Positions 17,354-25,357 of a stretch of 64,000 bases of DNA are shown piece after piece. Origin of the DNA: Myxococcales bacterium (GTDB taxonomy: Bacteria > Myxococcota_A > UBA796 > GCA-2862545); the NCBI GenBank assembly GCA_019634415.1, contig JAHQVJ010000152.1, positions 1 through 64,000 on the forward strand. The letters run 5' to 3'. The position numbers and the translations under genes were made by a program. Numbering within the stretch: the stretch's first letter is position 1; each line of letters starts with the position of its first letter. The notes below the pieces were generated by a model that was given only the letters and a program-made list of their open reading frames with translations, made no database searches and had not been told where the DNA came from.

Positions 17354-18775
17354 GTGCCCAAAGTGCTCCTCCTCGACGATGTCGTCGGCTGGCGTAAGGC
17401 CTGGCGACGAAAGATCGAGGCCCGGGGCTATGAAGTGCTCGAGGCAAGCACTCCGCTGGAAGCCGTCGAGCTCCTCGAGACTCATGACATCCATGTTGCC
17501 GTGGTGGATATCTGTCTGCCCACGGAGGCCTTGGGGCTGGAGGTGCTTCGAAAGGCACGGGAGGTGGCCCGATTCACCGAGTGCATCGCCGTCACCGGAG
17601 CGGGCGACGTGCAGCTGGCGAACCAGTGCCTCGCGGCTGGGGCGGGGGACTACCTGGAGAAGGCGCCCGAGGGGGAGCAGCGGTTCACCCAGGTGGTCGA
17701 GCGTGCGATGGAGATCTCCGTCCTTCGCCGTGCCAACGACGTGCGTCGCGACGAGCCCGCACAGGAGCTGTTCGGAAGCTGCGCCGAGATGGTCACCGTG
17801 CGTGAGCACCTCAGGCGGTTCGCCGAGAGCGACGTGCCTGTGCTGGTGCACGGCGAGAGTGGAACCGGCAAGGAGCTGGCTGCGCGCGCCCTGCACGAGA
17901 GCGCCGGAAAGACCGGGCGCTTCGTGCCCGTGAACTGCGGGTCTCCGTCCGATCTTCGTGAGGCGAGGTTCTTCGGCTACAAGAAGGGTTCCTTCACCGG
18001 GGCTGATCGCGACCACGAGGGGTACCTGTCGCAGGCGCGCGATGGCACCTTGTTCCTCGACGAGATCGGCGACATGCCCATGGAGCTGCAGCGCATGCTG
18101 CTCCGGGTGCTGGAGACCGGTGACTACCAGCCCCTGGGTGCGAACGCTCCCATCGCATTGCGCGCTCGGGTGGTGGCGGCCACCCACAAGGATCTGGAAC
18201 AGCTCGTCCAAGAGAACAAGTTTCGCGCCGATCTGCTGTTTCGACTGCGCGGCGGCGTGGTGAGGCTGCCTCCGTTGCGCGACCGTGGCGCGGATCTGCG
18301 GCTGCTGGTGTTCAAGTTCATCCAGGACTTCAACGTCATCGAGAAGCGGTCGGTGAACCAGGTGGACCCTGCGGCCATGGAGTTCATCGAGCGCTGTGAG
18401 TGGCCAGGCAACGTGCGGGAGCTCCGCTACGCCATCTGGCGGGGCGTGCTGTTCGCCCCTGGGTCCGAGCTCCGACTGGCGGATCTGCCCGACGAGCTCA
18501 CGAGCAAGCCCGAGGCGAGCCCCGCGCCGACACCGCCTCCCGTCGTGCCCGTGTCTCCACCCGCCTTCGACCTGCCCTACAAGGACGCCAAGGAGGCCTA
18601 CGTCGCGGAGTTCACCCGCCAGTATCTGGAGCATCATCTGGAGCGAAACGAGCGGGTGATCAAGCGGGCGGCACAGAGCGCAGGCATGCTTCCGCCGAAC
18701 TTCAGCCGACTGCTCAAGCGATACGGCGCCGGTCCCCATCGACCGGAGGGCCGTGCCGAGGGCGACGGCGGTTAA
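17354..18775 (+). CDS. sigma-54-dependent response regulator (NtrC family)
   Basis: Receiver domain first (LLLDD, phospho-acceptor Asp in VVDIC, Thr in AVTGAGD, Lys in YLEKAP). Then an AAA+ domain with Walker A GESGTGKE, a sigma-54 contact loop GSFTGA instead of GAFTGA, and Walker B LFLDEIGD. A Pro-rich linker and a Fis-type helix-turn-helix end the protein. GTG 17354 gives 473 residues, but the strong AGGAGGGAG at 17328 is 17 bases away. CTG 17342, four codons upstream in frame, has ideal spacing and may be the true start. No partner kinase gene lies alongside; targets are unknown. Confidence 0.9.
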   Translation: MPKVLLLDDVVGWRKAWRRKIEARGYEVLEASTPLEAVELLETHDIHVAVVDICLPTEALGLEVLRKAREVARFTECIAVTGAGDVQLANQCLAAGAGDYLEKAPEGEQRFTQVVERAMEISVLRRANDVRRDEPAQELFGSCAEMVTVREHLRRFAESDVPVLVHGESGTGKELAARALHESAGKTGRFVPVNCGSPSDLREARFFGYKKGSFTGADRDHEGYLSQARDGTLFLDEIGDMPMELQRMLLRVLETGDYQPLGANAPIALRARVVAATHKDLEQLVQENKFRADLLFRLRGGVVRLPPLRDRGADLRLLVFKFIQDFNVIEKRSVNQVDPAAMEFIERCEWPGNVRELRYAIWRGVLFAPGSELRLADLPDELTSKPEASPAPTPPPVVPVSPPAFDLPYKDAKEAYVAEFTRQYLEHHLERNERVIKRAAQSAGMLPPNFSRLLKRYGAGPHRPEGRAEGDGG

Positions 18776-18802
18776 GGGGGCCACACGCTCGAGGGGAAGA
18801 GG

Positions 18803-19867
18803 ATGGACCCGTTCGGAGAGATGACGGATCTCGGTCACGAACAAGTCATCCTGTGTCGCAACGAGCGGGTGGGGCTGCGCGCCATCATCGCCATCCACGA
18901 CACCACCCTCGGGCCCGCCCTCGGTGGATGCCGCCTGTTTCGCTACGCCAGCGACGCCGATGCGCTGCACGACGTGCTGCGGCTGTCTCGTGGCATGACC
19001 TACAAGGCTGCGGTGGCAGGCCTCGACATCGGCGGTGGCAAGGCGGTGATCATCGGCAACCCGGCGACCAAGGGAGAGGCGCTGTTTCGTGCCTTCGGGC
19101 GCCACGTGGACTCCCTCGGCGGGCGCTACATCACCGCCGAAGACATGAACACCAACGTGCAGGACATGAACTACATCCGCCGCGAGACCCGGTGGGTGAC
19201 GGGTGCCAGCAAGCAGCTCGGGGGGAGTGGTGATCCCTCTCCGGTCACGGCATGGGGCGTGTACCACGGGATCCGCGCGTGCCTCGAGGTGGTGCACGGA
19301 AGCGCCGACGTCGCCGGGCGAACCATCGCCATCCAGGGGGTGGGCAACGTGGGCTACCACTTGGCTTCCTACCTGCACGACAACGGCGCCCGGCTGGTGT
19401 ACTCCGACATCAACCACCGCAACGTGAAGCGCGCGATGGACGCCTTCGGCGGTGAGGTCGTGGAGGGCGACGAATACTACGCCGTCGAGTGCGACGTGCT
19501 CGCGCCGTGTGCCATCGGCGGCATCATCAACGCCCACACCGTGCCCACCATCCGTGCTCCGATCATCGCTGGTGGGGCCAACAACGTGTTGGCCAACGAG
19601 GTCGCGGACTGCGCCCGGCTGGCCGAGCGCGGGATCGTGTACGCTCCCGACTACGTGGTCAACGCCGGGGGCTTGATGAGCGTGTACGCCGAGCTTCGCT
19701 CGTTCCCTGCCGAGAAAGCCATGTCCGACGCCGAGCAGGTGTTCAACACCGTGAAGCGCGTCCTGCGCAAGGCCGAGGACGAGGGCGTCTCCACCATCAC
19801 GGCTTCGAACCGCTTGGCGGAAGAGCGGATCGAGGCCGTGGCCCACCTTCAACGACTCCGGGTGTGA
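18803..19867 (+). CDS. Glu/Leu/Phe/Val dehydrogenase, leucine dehydrogenase type
   Basis: A 354-residue amino-acid dehydrogenase, the length of leucine/valine dehydrogenases. The dimer-type N-terminal domain has GPALGGCR and MTYKAAVAGLDIGGGKAVI, with catalytic and substrate Lys residues. The NAD domain has the Rossmann loop IQGVGNVG, and NNVLANEVAD matches leucine dehydrogenase. It would interconvert branched-chain amino acids and 2-oxo acids, feeding acyl-CoA pathways such as the one encoded at 0-2.5 kb. A universal stress protein gene follows after one base. Confidence 0.92.
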   Translation: MDPFGEMTDLGHEQVILCRNERVGLRAIIAIHDTTLGPALGGCRLFRYASDADALHDVLRLSRGMTYKAAVAGLDIGGGKAVIIGNPATKGEALFRAFGRHVDSLGGRYITAEDMNTNVQDMNYIRRETRWVTGASKQLGGSGDPSPVTAWGVYHGIRACLEVVHGSADVAGRTIAIQGVGNVGYHLASYLHDNGARLVYSDINHRNVKRAMDAFGGEVVEGDEYYAVECDVLAPCAIGGIINAHTVPTIRAPIIAGGANNVLANEVADCARLAERGIVYAPDYVVNAGGLMSVYAELRSFPAEKAMSDAEQVFNTVKRVLRKAEDEGVSTITASNRLAEERIEAVAHLQRLRV

Positions 19868-19868
19868 T

Positions 19869-20696
19869 GTGGCGGTCCATGTCTTGGTGGCTCTAGATGA
19901 TTCCCACTTCGCCGAGGCGGCGGGCGAGGTCGCCATGCAGGTGGCTGCGGCTCAGCCGTCGCGGCTCACGGCGCTGCGGGTCGTGAACGTGCGCTCTCGG
20001 AGCGGGAACTTCCTGCGCGATCTGCTCGGTCGCATCGGCTTCGAGCCCGCCGTGGTGTCGCGTGGGGCGGCGAAGGCGTCTCACGACGAAGCCACGGCCT
20101 TCGTGGTCGACTGGGCTCAGGCCGCTCGTGCGAAGGGACTGGAGGCCAACGGCATCGTGGAGGTGGGGGCGGTGGGAACCTCCCTCCTCAAGCATGCGTC
20201 CTCCGCCGATCTACTGGTGATGGGCCTGCGGGGCGACACCGAGGAGCGGCACACCGGCCAAGGCGGCGCGATGAGCGGGTGGCTTCCTCCCAAGGTGGAC
20301 GTCTCCATCCTCTTCACCATTCCCGACGGCGCTCCGCTGACGGCGCTGGCACTCGGCTACGACGGCTCGGAGGGGGCTCGGCACGCCGTGAGGGAGGTGC
20401 GTCGGTGGCTCGGTCCGCTAGGCCTCCCCGTGCACGCCATCTACGTCTCCTCCGACGGAACGGGTGGCGAGGTGCTCGAGGAGCTCGCCGACCTCATGCC
20501 CGACGACGATGTACACACGCACGTGGTCGAGGGCGAGGACCCCCACGTGGCCTTGGTGGCCAAGGCGAAGGAGCTGGGCGCAGAGCTGCTGGCGGTCGGT
20601 CAGCAGGGGAAGAACGCCGTGATGGACCGGCTGTTCGGCACCTCCACCGAGCGCATCCTGCTCGACGGAGAGATCGACGTGCTGGTGGCACAATAG
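19869..20696 (+). CDS. tandem universal stress protein
   Basis: A 275-residue protein with two UspA-like folds. The first begins VHVLVALDDS, and the second begins LALGYDGSEGARHAV and ends GAELLAVGQQGKNAVMDRLFGTSTERILL. The second copy keeps the Gly-rich nucleotide-binding pattern G-x2-G-x9-G-S/T; the first is less conserved. Likely a cytoplasmic ATP/AMP-binding stress protein. GTG 19869 starts one base after the dehydrogenase stop. The stop codon lies a few bases before the probable scpA start, suggesting coupling. Confidence 0.88.
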   Translation: MAVHVLVALDDSHFAEAAGEVAMQVAAAQPSRLTALRVVNVRSRSGNFLRDLLGRIGFEPAVVSRGAAKASHDEATAFVVDWAQAARAKGLEANGIVEVGAVGTSLLKHASSADLLVMGLRGDTEERHTGQGGAMSGWLPPKVDVSILFTIPDGAPLTALALGYDGSEGARHAVREVRRWLGPLGLPVHAIYVSSDGTGGEVLEELADLMPDDDVHTHVVEGEDPHVALVAKAKELGAELLAVGQQGKNAVMDRLFGTSTERILLDGEIDVLVAQ

Positions 20697-20707
20697 GGAC
20701 GATTCCG

Positions 20708-21583
20708 CTGCCCCTCGCTGAGACCGGCCTCGATCCGGATGCGCCCTTCACCGTTCGAACCGATGTGTTCGAGGGGCCTCTGGATCTCCTGCTCTACCTG
20801 GTGAAGCGCGACGGCGTGGACCTGATGGACCTGGAGATCTGCAGCATCGCGGATGCCTACGTCGCCTACCTCGAGCAGATGCGGGCCCTCGATCTGTCGC
20901 TCGCAGCGGATTGGCTGGTGATGGCCGCGACGCTGGTGCACCTCAAGAGCCTCGAGCTGCTGCCGCGCAAGCCCACGATGGTGGTGGAAGACGAGGTGGA
21001 TCCGCGCGAGCGCCTCCGGGTGCAGCTGCAGGACTACGAGCGAGTGAAGGCCACGGCGTCGGCGCTGGACGATCGGCAGCGCCTGGGGCGCGACAGCTTC
21101 TCGCGGGCTGCACAGCAGGTGAAGGGAAACGCGCGACCCGTGGTCGCCTCCGTGGATGCCTTCGGGTTGCTCGAGACGTATTTCGAGTTGCTCGCCCGCC
21201 GAGACCGGCCCGAGCCAGTGGTGGAGCTGAAGACCAGCGGGCCCGACGTGGGGGCTTGCTGCCGGCGTGTGCTGTCCTCGCTGGGTGGGGTGGGGGGGAC
21301 TCGGGATCTTCGGGTCTTGCTGCAGCCGCTGCAGAGTCCGGCGGAGCGCGTGGTCACCTTCGTGGGCGTTCTGGAGATGACCCGGCTGCGGTGGCTGGAC
21401 GTGGTGCAGGAGGTTCACCTCGGCCCTGCCTCCGTGAAGCAGCTCCTCGAGCTCGAACAGATGGATCTGGCCTTGGTGCTGGGCGAGGAGGATCCGCAGG
21501 GCTCGCTGCCGCTGGAGATGAAGACTCCGAAGCCACTGCCGGTGGTGGACGTGCGCTCCGAGGGGGCCGTCGATGGACCCTGA
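20708..21583 (+). CDS. scpA: segregation and condensation protein A
   Basis: Kleisin partner of SMC. The N-terminal signature FEGPLDLLLYLVKRDGVDLMDL and the following SIADAYVAYLEQM segment are clear, and the C-terminal winged helix includes VTFVGVLEMTRLRW. Homologues have about 10-25 residues before FEGPLDLL. Here no ATG, GTG or TTG is available in that stretch; the nearest upstream GTG would overlap the stress-protein gene by some 280 bases. CTG 20708, with AGGGA eight bases upstream, gives 291 residues and is preferred. ATT 20702 or an N-terminally short GTG 20764 are alternatives. It overlaps scpB by 11 bp. Confidence 0.9.
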   Translation: MPLAETGLDPDAPFTVRTDVFEGPLDLLLYLVKRDGVDLMDLEICSIADAYVAYLEQMRALDLSLAADWLVMAATLVHLKSLELLPRKPTMVVEDEVDPRERLRVQLQDYERVKATASALDDRQRLGRDSFSRAAQQVKGNARPVVASVDAFGLLETYFELLARRDRPEPVVELKTSGPDVGACCRRVLSSLGGVGGTRDLRVLLQPLQSPAERVVTFVGVLEMTRLRWLDVVQEVHLGPASVKQLLELEQMDLALVLGEEDPQGSLPLEMKTPKPLPVVDVRSEGAVDGP

Positions 21584-22130
21584 GGGGCCTTCGGAGCTGG
21601 TGGCGGCGCTGCATGCCTGCCTGTTCGCCGCAGGGGAGCCCATCACCGTGAAGGCCCTGTGCGAGGCGGTGCAGCAGGAGGCGCCGGACGTGCGTGCGGC
21701 CTTGCGCGAGCTGCAGGAGCGCACCCGCCGCAGCGGAGTGGTGCTGGAGCAGATCGCGGGCGGGTGGCAGCTGCGAACCGACACGCGCTTCCAGATCCCC
21801 GTGCAGCGGCTACTGGGGGCACGTCCCATGCGGCTGTCGCGAGCCGCGCTGGAGGTGTTGGCGGTGGTGGCCTACCGGCAGCCCGTCACGCGCATGGAGA
21901 TCGAGGGCATGCGCGGCGTCGACTCCGGTGGCGTGCTGAAGACGCTGCTGGATCGGCGCCTGGTGCGTTCCGCTGGACGCTCCGACGATCCGGGGCGGCC
22001 CTTGCTGTACCGCACGACGGCCACCTTCCTGCAGCTGTTCTCACTGCCCGATCTGCGCGGCCTACCCACGATGGAGGAGAGGCATTCGCTGGTGCGGGCG
22101 CAGTCCGTGCACACCCACGCCGAAGAGTGA
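21573..22130 (+). CDS. scpB: segregation and condensation protein B
   Basis: A 185-residue tandem winged-helix protein: LHACLFAAGEPITVKAL at the N-terminus, then LEQIAGGWQLRTD, and LEVLAVVAYRQPVTRMEIEGMRGV, all standard ScpB signatures. It binds ScpA and SMC in the condensin complex that compacts and separates chromosomes. Start ATG 21573 lies inside scpA, with coupled translation likely. Confidence 0.95.
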   Translation: MDPEGPSELVAALHACLFAAGEPITVKALCEAVQQEAPDVRAALRELQERTRRSGVVLEQIAGGWQLRTDTRFQIPVQRLLGARPMRLSRAALEVLAVVAYRQPVTRMEIEGMRGVDSGGVLKTLLDRRLVRSAGRSDDPGRPLLYRTTATFLQLFSLPDLRGLPTMEERHSLVRAQSVHTHAEE

Positions 22131-22173
22131 GGGCTTCGTGCGAGCTGCATCCCCCTCGGACGTGCGCCGATCA

Positions 22174-22188
22174 GGGTTCGAAGAACCC
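22174..22188. terminator. hairpin after scpB
   Basis: GGGTTC, loop GAA, GAACCC form a perfect 6-bp stem 44 bases after the scpB stop. It lacks a T-run, so it may be a weak or factor-dependent terminator or mRNA 3' stabiliser. Confidence 0.35.
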
Positions 22189-22312
22189 CGGTGTGCGTTT
22201 CGGGGGGGTTGCGGGGCGCAGAGACGAAGCCCGTCGATAGGTGTGGGGTTTGCCTGGACAAGATCAGGTGCGCCGCATTAGCGAACCGTGATCGAGATTC
22301 CCTGGTCGTCCG

Positions 22313-23146
22313 ATGGAACAACGAGAAGGTGCCGTGCGCCTCGCCAAGCTCCTCGCCCAGCGTGGCGTGGCCTCGCGGCGGGAAGCGGAGCGGCGAATTG
22401 CAGCGGGTGAGGTCACCGTCAATGGACAGGTGGCGGACGGCTCGGTGCCCGTGGATCCCACGGTGGACGAGGTGCGGGTGGGCGGGCGGCCGCTGCCACC
22501 TCCTCCGCCGATGGTCTACTACCTGATGTACAAGCCGCGGGGCCGCATCACCGGTCGAGACGATCCCGAGGGGCGTCCCAGCGTCTTCGACGATCTGGGG
22601 CGGATTCCACACCGGGTGGAGCCCGTGGGTCGGCTGGACTTCGACACCGAAGGTGCGTTGCTGCTCACCAACGACGGCACGCTCGCACACGCGCTCACAC
22701 ATCCGGGCAAGCAGGTCCCCAAGCGCTACCTCGCCAAGGTGTACCGCACCCCCGACGAGCGAGATCTGCAGGCCATCGAGCGAGGGGTCACCCTCGAAGA
22801 CGGTCGCACCGCGCCAGCGAAGGCCCGTGTGGTGGAGACCACGGACCGCACCAACGCTTGGGTCGAGGTCACCGTCACCGAGGGCCGGAATCGCCTGATC
22901 CGGCGGATGATGGCGGCGCTCGGGCATCCCGTGGCGAAGCTGCGGCGGGAGAGCTTCGCCACCTTGAGCATCCGAGGGATGGAGCGAGGGCAGGTCCGCG
23001 CGCTGACGGGCGAGGAGCTGGTTCGCATTCGTCAGATCGCCGCGGGCACCCGGCCGTCGCGGGCCGGTCACCGGCGTCGGAAGGGGTTTGCGAAGGCCAA
23101 GCCGAAGCGCGTGAGGCCGAACCATCGCAAGAAGAAGAGCCGCTGA
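22313..23146 (+). CDS. rRNA pseudouridine synthase (RluB/RsuA family)
   Basis: A 277-residue protein. An N-terminal S4 RNA-binding domain (VRLAKLLAQRGVASRREAERRI) is followed by the RluB/E/F-type catalytic domain with GRLDFDTEGALLLTND, whose first Asp is the catalytic residue. The C-terminal tail is very basic (KPKRVRPNHRKKKSR). It should isomerise uridine in 23S or 16S rRNA. The scpA-scpB-rluB order is common in bacteria, although here 182 bp separate scpB from this gene. Confidence 0.93.
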   Translation: MEQREGAVRLAKLLAQRGVASRREAERRIAAGEVTVNGQVADGSVPVDPTVDEVRVGGRPLPPPPPMVYYLMYKPRGRITGRDDPEGRPSVFDDLGRIPHRVEPVGRLDFDTEGALLLTNDGTLAHALTHPGKQVPKRYLAKVYRTPDERDLQAIERGVTLEDGRTAPAKARVVETTDRTNAWVEVTVTEGRNRLIRRMMAALGHPVAKLRRESFATLSIRGMERGQVRALTGEELVRIRQIAAGTRPSRAGHRRRKGFAKAKPKRVRPNHRKKKSR

Positions 23147-23189
23147 CAGACCAACTGTTCGTGGGGCGAACGAATTTTCTTCAACCGCC

Positions 23190-23217
23190 TTGCCGGTGGG
23201 TCGAGCCGGGTTACTCG
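23190..23217 (+). promoter_or_regulatory. probable promoter of initiator tRNA
   Basis: TTGCCG at 23190, a 16-base spacer and TACTCG at 23212 place the transcription start near 23224, four bases before the tRNA. An AT-rich stretch (23169-23184) in otherwise GC-rich DNA lies directly upstream, like an UP element. Confidence 0.45.
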
Positions 23218-23227
23218 TACGGACCGT

Positions 23228-23304
<77 letters not shown>

Positions 23305-23310
23305 TCTACG

Positions 23311-23340
23311 AACCCCGACTCTCCTAGGAGAGTCGGGGTT
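23311..23340. terminator. perfect 30-nt palindromic terminator after tRNA-fMet
   Basis: The whole 30 bases form a perfect palindrome: AACCCCGACTCTCCT followed by its reverse complement. It folds as a 13-bp stem with a CTAG loop, six bases after the tRNA CCA, followed by a pyrimidine-rich TTCGTCTTT. Being symmetrical, it could stop transcription in both directions. Confidence 0.88.
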
Positions 23341-23452
23341 TCGTCTTTGGCCCGTCCTCACCAAGGGCGTTGCGTACCTGCGCCCGACGCTGTACGCGCA
23401 GGTCCAACAGACCGTCGCTCCCCGACTGGAATCACGCGCGACTGCGTCGCAC

Positions 23453-23458
23453 TACAAT
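23453..23458 (+). promoter_or_regulatory. possible -10 element upstream of ppa
   Basis: TACAAT is a near-consensus -10 hexamer 49 bases before the ppa start. No clear -35 is visible at the right distance. Confidence 0.4.
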
Positions 23459-23507
23459 CCCCTTTGGGCCCCCGCCTTCGGCTGCGGGCCTACCGGAGGC
23501 ATCGCTG

Positions 23508-24056
23508 GTGGCACACCCTTGGCACGATCTGCCCAACAACCCCGACACCGCCCACGATTGGTTCAACGTGGTCATCGAGATCCCCCGTGGCTCCAAGGTC
23601 AAGTACGAGCTCGACAAGCCCACGGGGCTACTGCGCGTGGACCGCGTGCTCTACAGCGCCGTCTTCTACCCGTGCAACTACGGCTTCTTGCCTCGGTCCT
23701 ACTGCGACGACGGGGACCCCTTGGACGTGCTGGTGCTCGGCCACGAGCCCGTGATCCCCGGAGCCATCCTGCAGGCACGCGCCATCGGTGTCATGCGCAT
23801 GCTCGACCAAGGCAAGGGCGACGACAAGATCATCGCGGTGCACGTCAACGATCCGGCCGTGGCTGGGTTCCGGGACATCTCGGAGCTGCAGGAGCACACG
23901 CTGACCGAGATCCAGCGCTTCTTCGAAGACTACAAGGCGCTGGAGGACAAGACCGTCGAGGTGGAGAAGATCCTGGGCTCGAAGGCGGCGTTGACGAGTG
24001 TGATCGAGTCCTTCCAGCTGTACCGGAGCGAGGAGAACCGCCTGCGGGGCTGGTGA
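23508..24056 (+). CDS. ppa: inorganic pyrophosphatase (family I)
   Basis: GTG 23508 behind CCGGAGG gives 182 residues, the normal family I length. PRGSKVKYELDKPTG holds substrate-binding Lys/Arg/Glu residues, and CDDGDPLDVLVL contains the family signature DxDPxD with Mg-binding aspartates. It hydrolyses pyrophosphate to phosphate in the cytoplasm and drives biosynthesis. Own transcription unit after the tRNA terminator. Confidence 0.96.
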   Translation: MAHPWHDLPNNPDTAHDWFNVVIEIPRGSKVKYELDKPTGLLRVDRVLYSAVFYPCNYGFLPRSYCDDGDPLDVLVLGHEPVIPGAILQARAIGVMRMLDQGKGDDKIIAVHVNDPAVAGFRDISELQEHTLTEIQRFFEDYKALEDKTVEVEKILGSKAALTSVIESFQLYRSEENRLRGW

Positions 24057-24057
24057 T

Positions 24058-25341
24058 CTAGCGGCGTCTACGCCTGTGCCACAGCAGGCCCCACCCCAAG
24101 GCCAGCCATCCTGGCGCGCCACTGCTGGTGGTGCAGCCCTTCTGGGCCGCGGGCTCCTGCGTCGCACGGATCGTGCAGGTGGCGTCGAGGGGAGCATCGG
24201 TTCCCACCACCACAGCGCGCGCCCGATCGCCGGTGCGGAACGTCAGCGGGGCAGGGGTGTCGGATTGCTCGAGCTGCACGCCTGCGGGACCCAGACGCAA
24301 CCAGGCGGCGCGCACCCCCTCGCCCTCACAGACCAGCTCGTGATCGCCTTCGGGCATCGCGTCGATCTCGGCGTAGTGAGCGGTGAAGGGCGACTGGACG
24401 TGGGTGACGTCGAAGGGAACGTCGAGCTGGGCCGCTTCGATGGGCACCACCGTGTCCACCAGGCAGGGGATGGGATCGTCGAGGTAGTGCTGCCCGTCAG
24501 CGCCTCCACAGGCGAACCCGTTCCAGGTGGCGTAGCGCAGGTACAGCTCGGCGAAGGGGGCTCCGAACTCCCGCGTGGCGGCAGCGTCGAGGCCCTCCCG
24601 CCAGCGCTCCTCGATCGCCAGGTCCTCCCACAGCGCCGGTAGCCGATCGATCTGCGCGCCCTCGGCGGCGAACTCGGTCCAGAACTTCATGAGGAGGAAG
24701 GCGGCGTAGGGGTCTCGATCTCGCGTGCTGCCCAGACGTCGCTCCGGCGACGACAGCTCGGCGTCGAAGAGCACCCCCACGGCCACGTCGAGCACGGGGC
24801 TCGTCACGTGGGAGTACTGCTCGTAGGTGGCAGCAGACTCGTACAGCCAGCCCGGCAGATCCACGCGGTAGCGATACTGCACGCAGTGATGCAGCTCGTG
24901 TAGTGCCACCGACTGGGCCACGTCGCCCAGTAGCTGCAGGTCGGAGTCGACGGTGACGAAGCAGGACGCGCCCTGCTCACCGTCGGCGGCTGGCTCCACG
25001 TAGGCGGTTCCGAACTGGTCGAGGGGCGTGAAGTACACGTCGATGTCGGCGCTGCCGCCCCGGCCGTCGTCGCCCATCAGCGGGCGCCATCCCTCGGCCT
25101 CGAACTGGCTCGCCCCCAGCTGCAGCCCCTCGACCACGGCATCCACCACGTCGGGGAGGCCGTTGCCTTCGCTGTCGCGATCCGACACGGCGTCTTGCCC
25201 GCTGCGGGTGAAGTGCACCCGGAACGGGGGGCTCTCCACCCTCTCGGGGGTGCCCGACAGCTGCGGGCGGGGAGCCCGCCCTCGGTGCAGGTGAGGCGTG
25301 GCAGCAGCGAGGGAGGGGAGCAGGATCCACATGGGACCCAT
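24058..25341 (-). CDS. secreted HExxH metalloprotease candidate with MYXO-CTERM tail
   Basis: A 427-residue protein with an N-terminal signal (MWILLPSLAAA). The zinc motif HELHH lies at residues 148-152. The last 26 residues, starting GCTTSSGAPG at about residue 402, form a Cys / hydrophobic / RRRRR tail of the MYXO-CTERM type, processed by myxosortase for anchoring at the outer membrane surface. The middle resembles MXAN_6640-type putative metalloproteases of myxobacteria, from memory. The start lies 16 bp after the last AIM24 stop, so it is probably in the same operon. The protease activity is inferred from the motif. Confidence 0.83.
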   Translation of the reverse strand: MGPMWILLPSLAAATPHLHRGRAPRPQLSGTPERVESPPFRVHFTRSGQDAVSDRDSEGNGLPDVVDAVVEGLQLGASQFEAEGWRPLMGDDGRGGSADIDVYFTPLDQFGTAYVEPAADGEQGASCFVTVDSDLQLLGDVAQSVALHELHHCVQYRYRVDLPGWLYESAATYEQYSHVTSPVLDVAVGVLFDAELSSPERRLGSTRDRDPYAAFLLMKFWTEFAAEGAQIDRLPALWEDLAIEERWREGLDAAATREFGAPFAELYLRYATWNGFACGGADGQHYLDDPIPCLVDTVVPIEAAQLDVPFDVTHVQSPFTAHYAEIDAMPEGDHELVCEGEGVRAAWLRLGPAGVQLEQSDTPAPLTFRTGDRARAVVVGTDAPLDATCTIRATQEPAAQKGCTTSSGAPGWLALGWGLLWHRRRRR

Positions 25342-25357
25342 CGTACCTGCTCCGACG

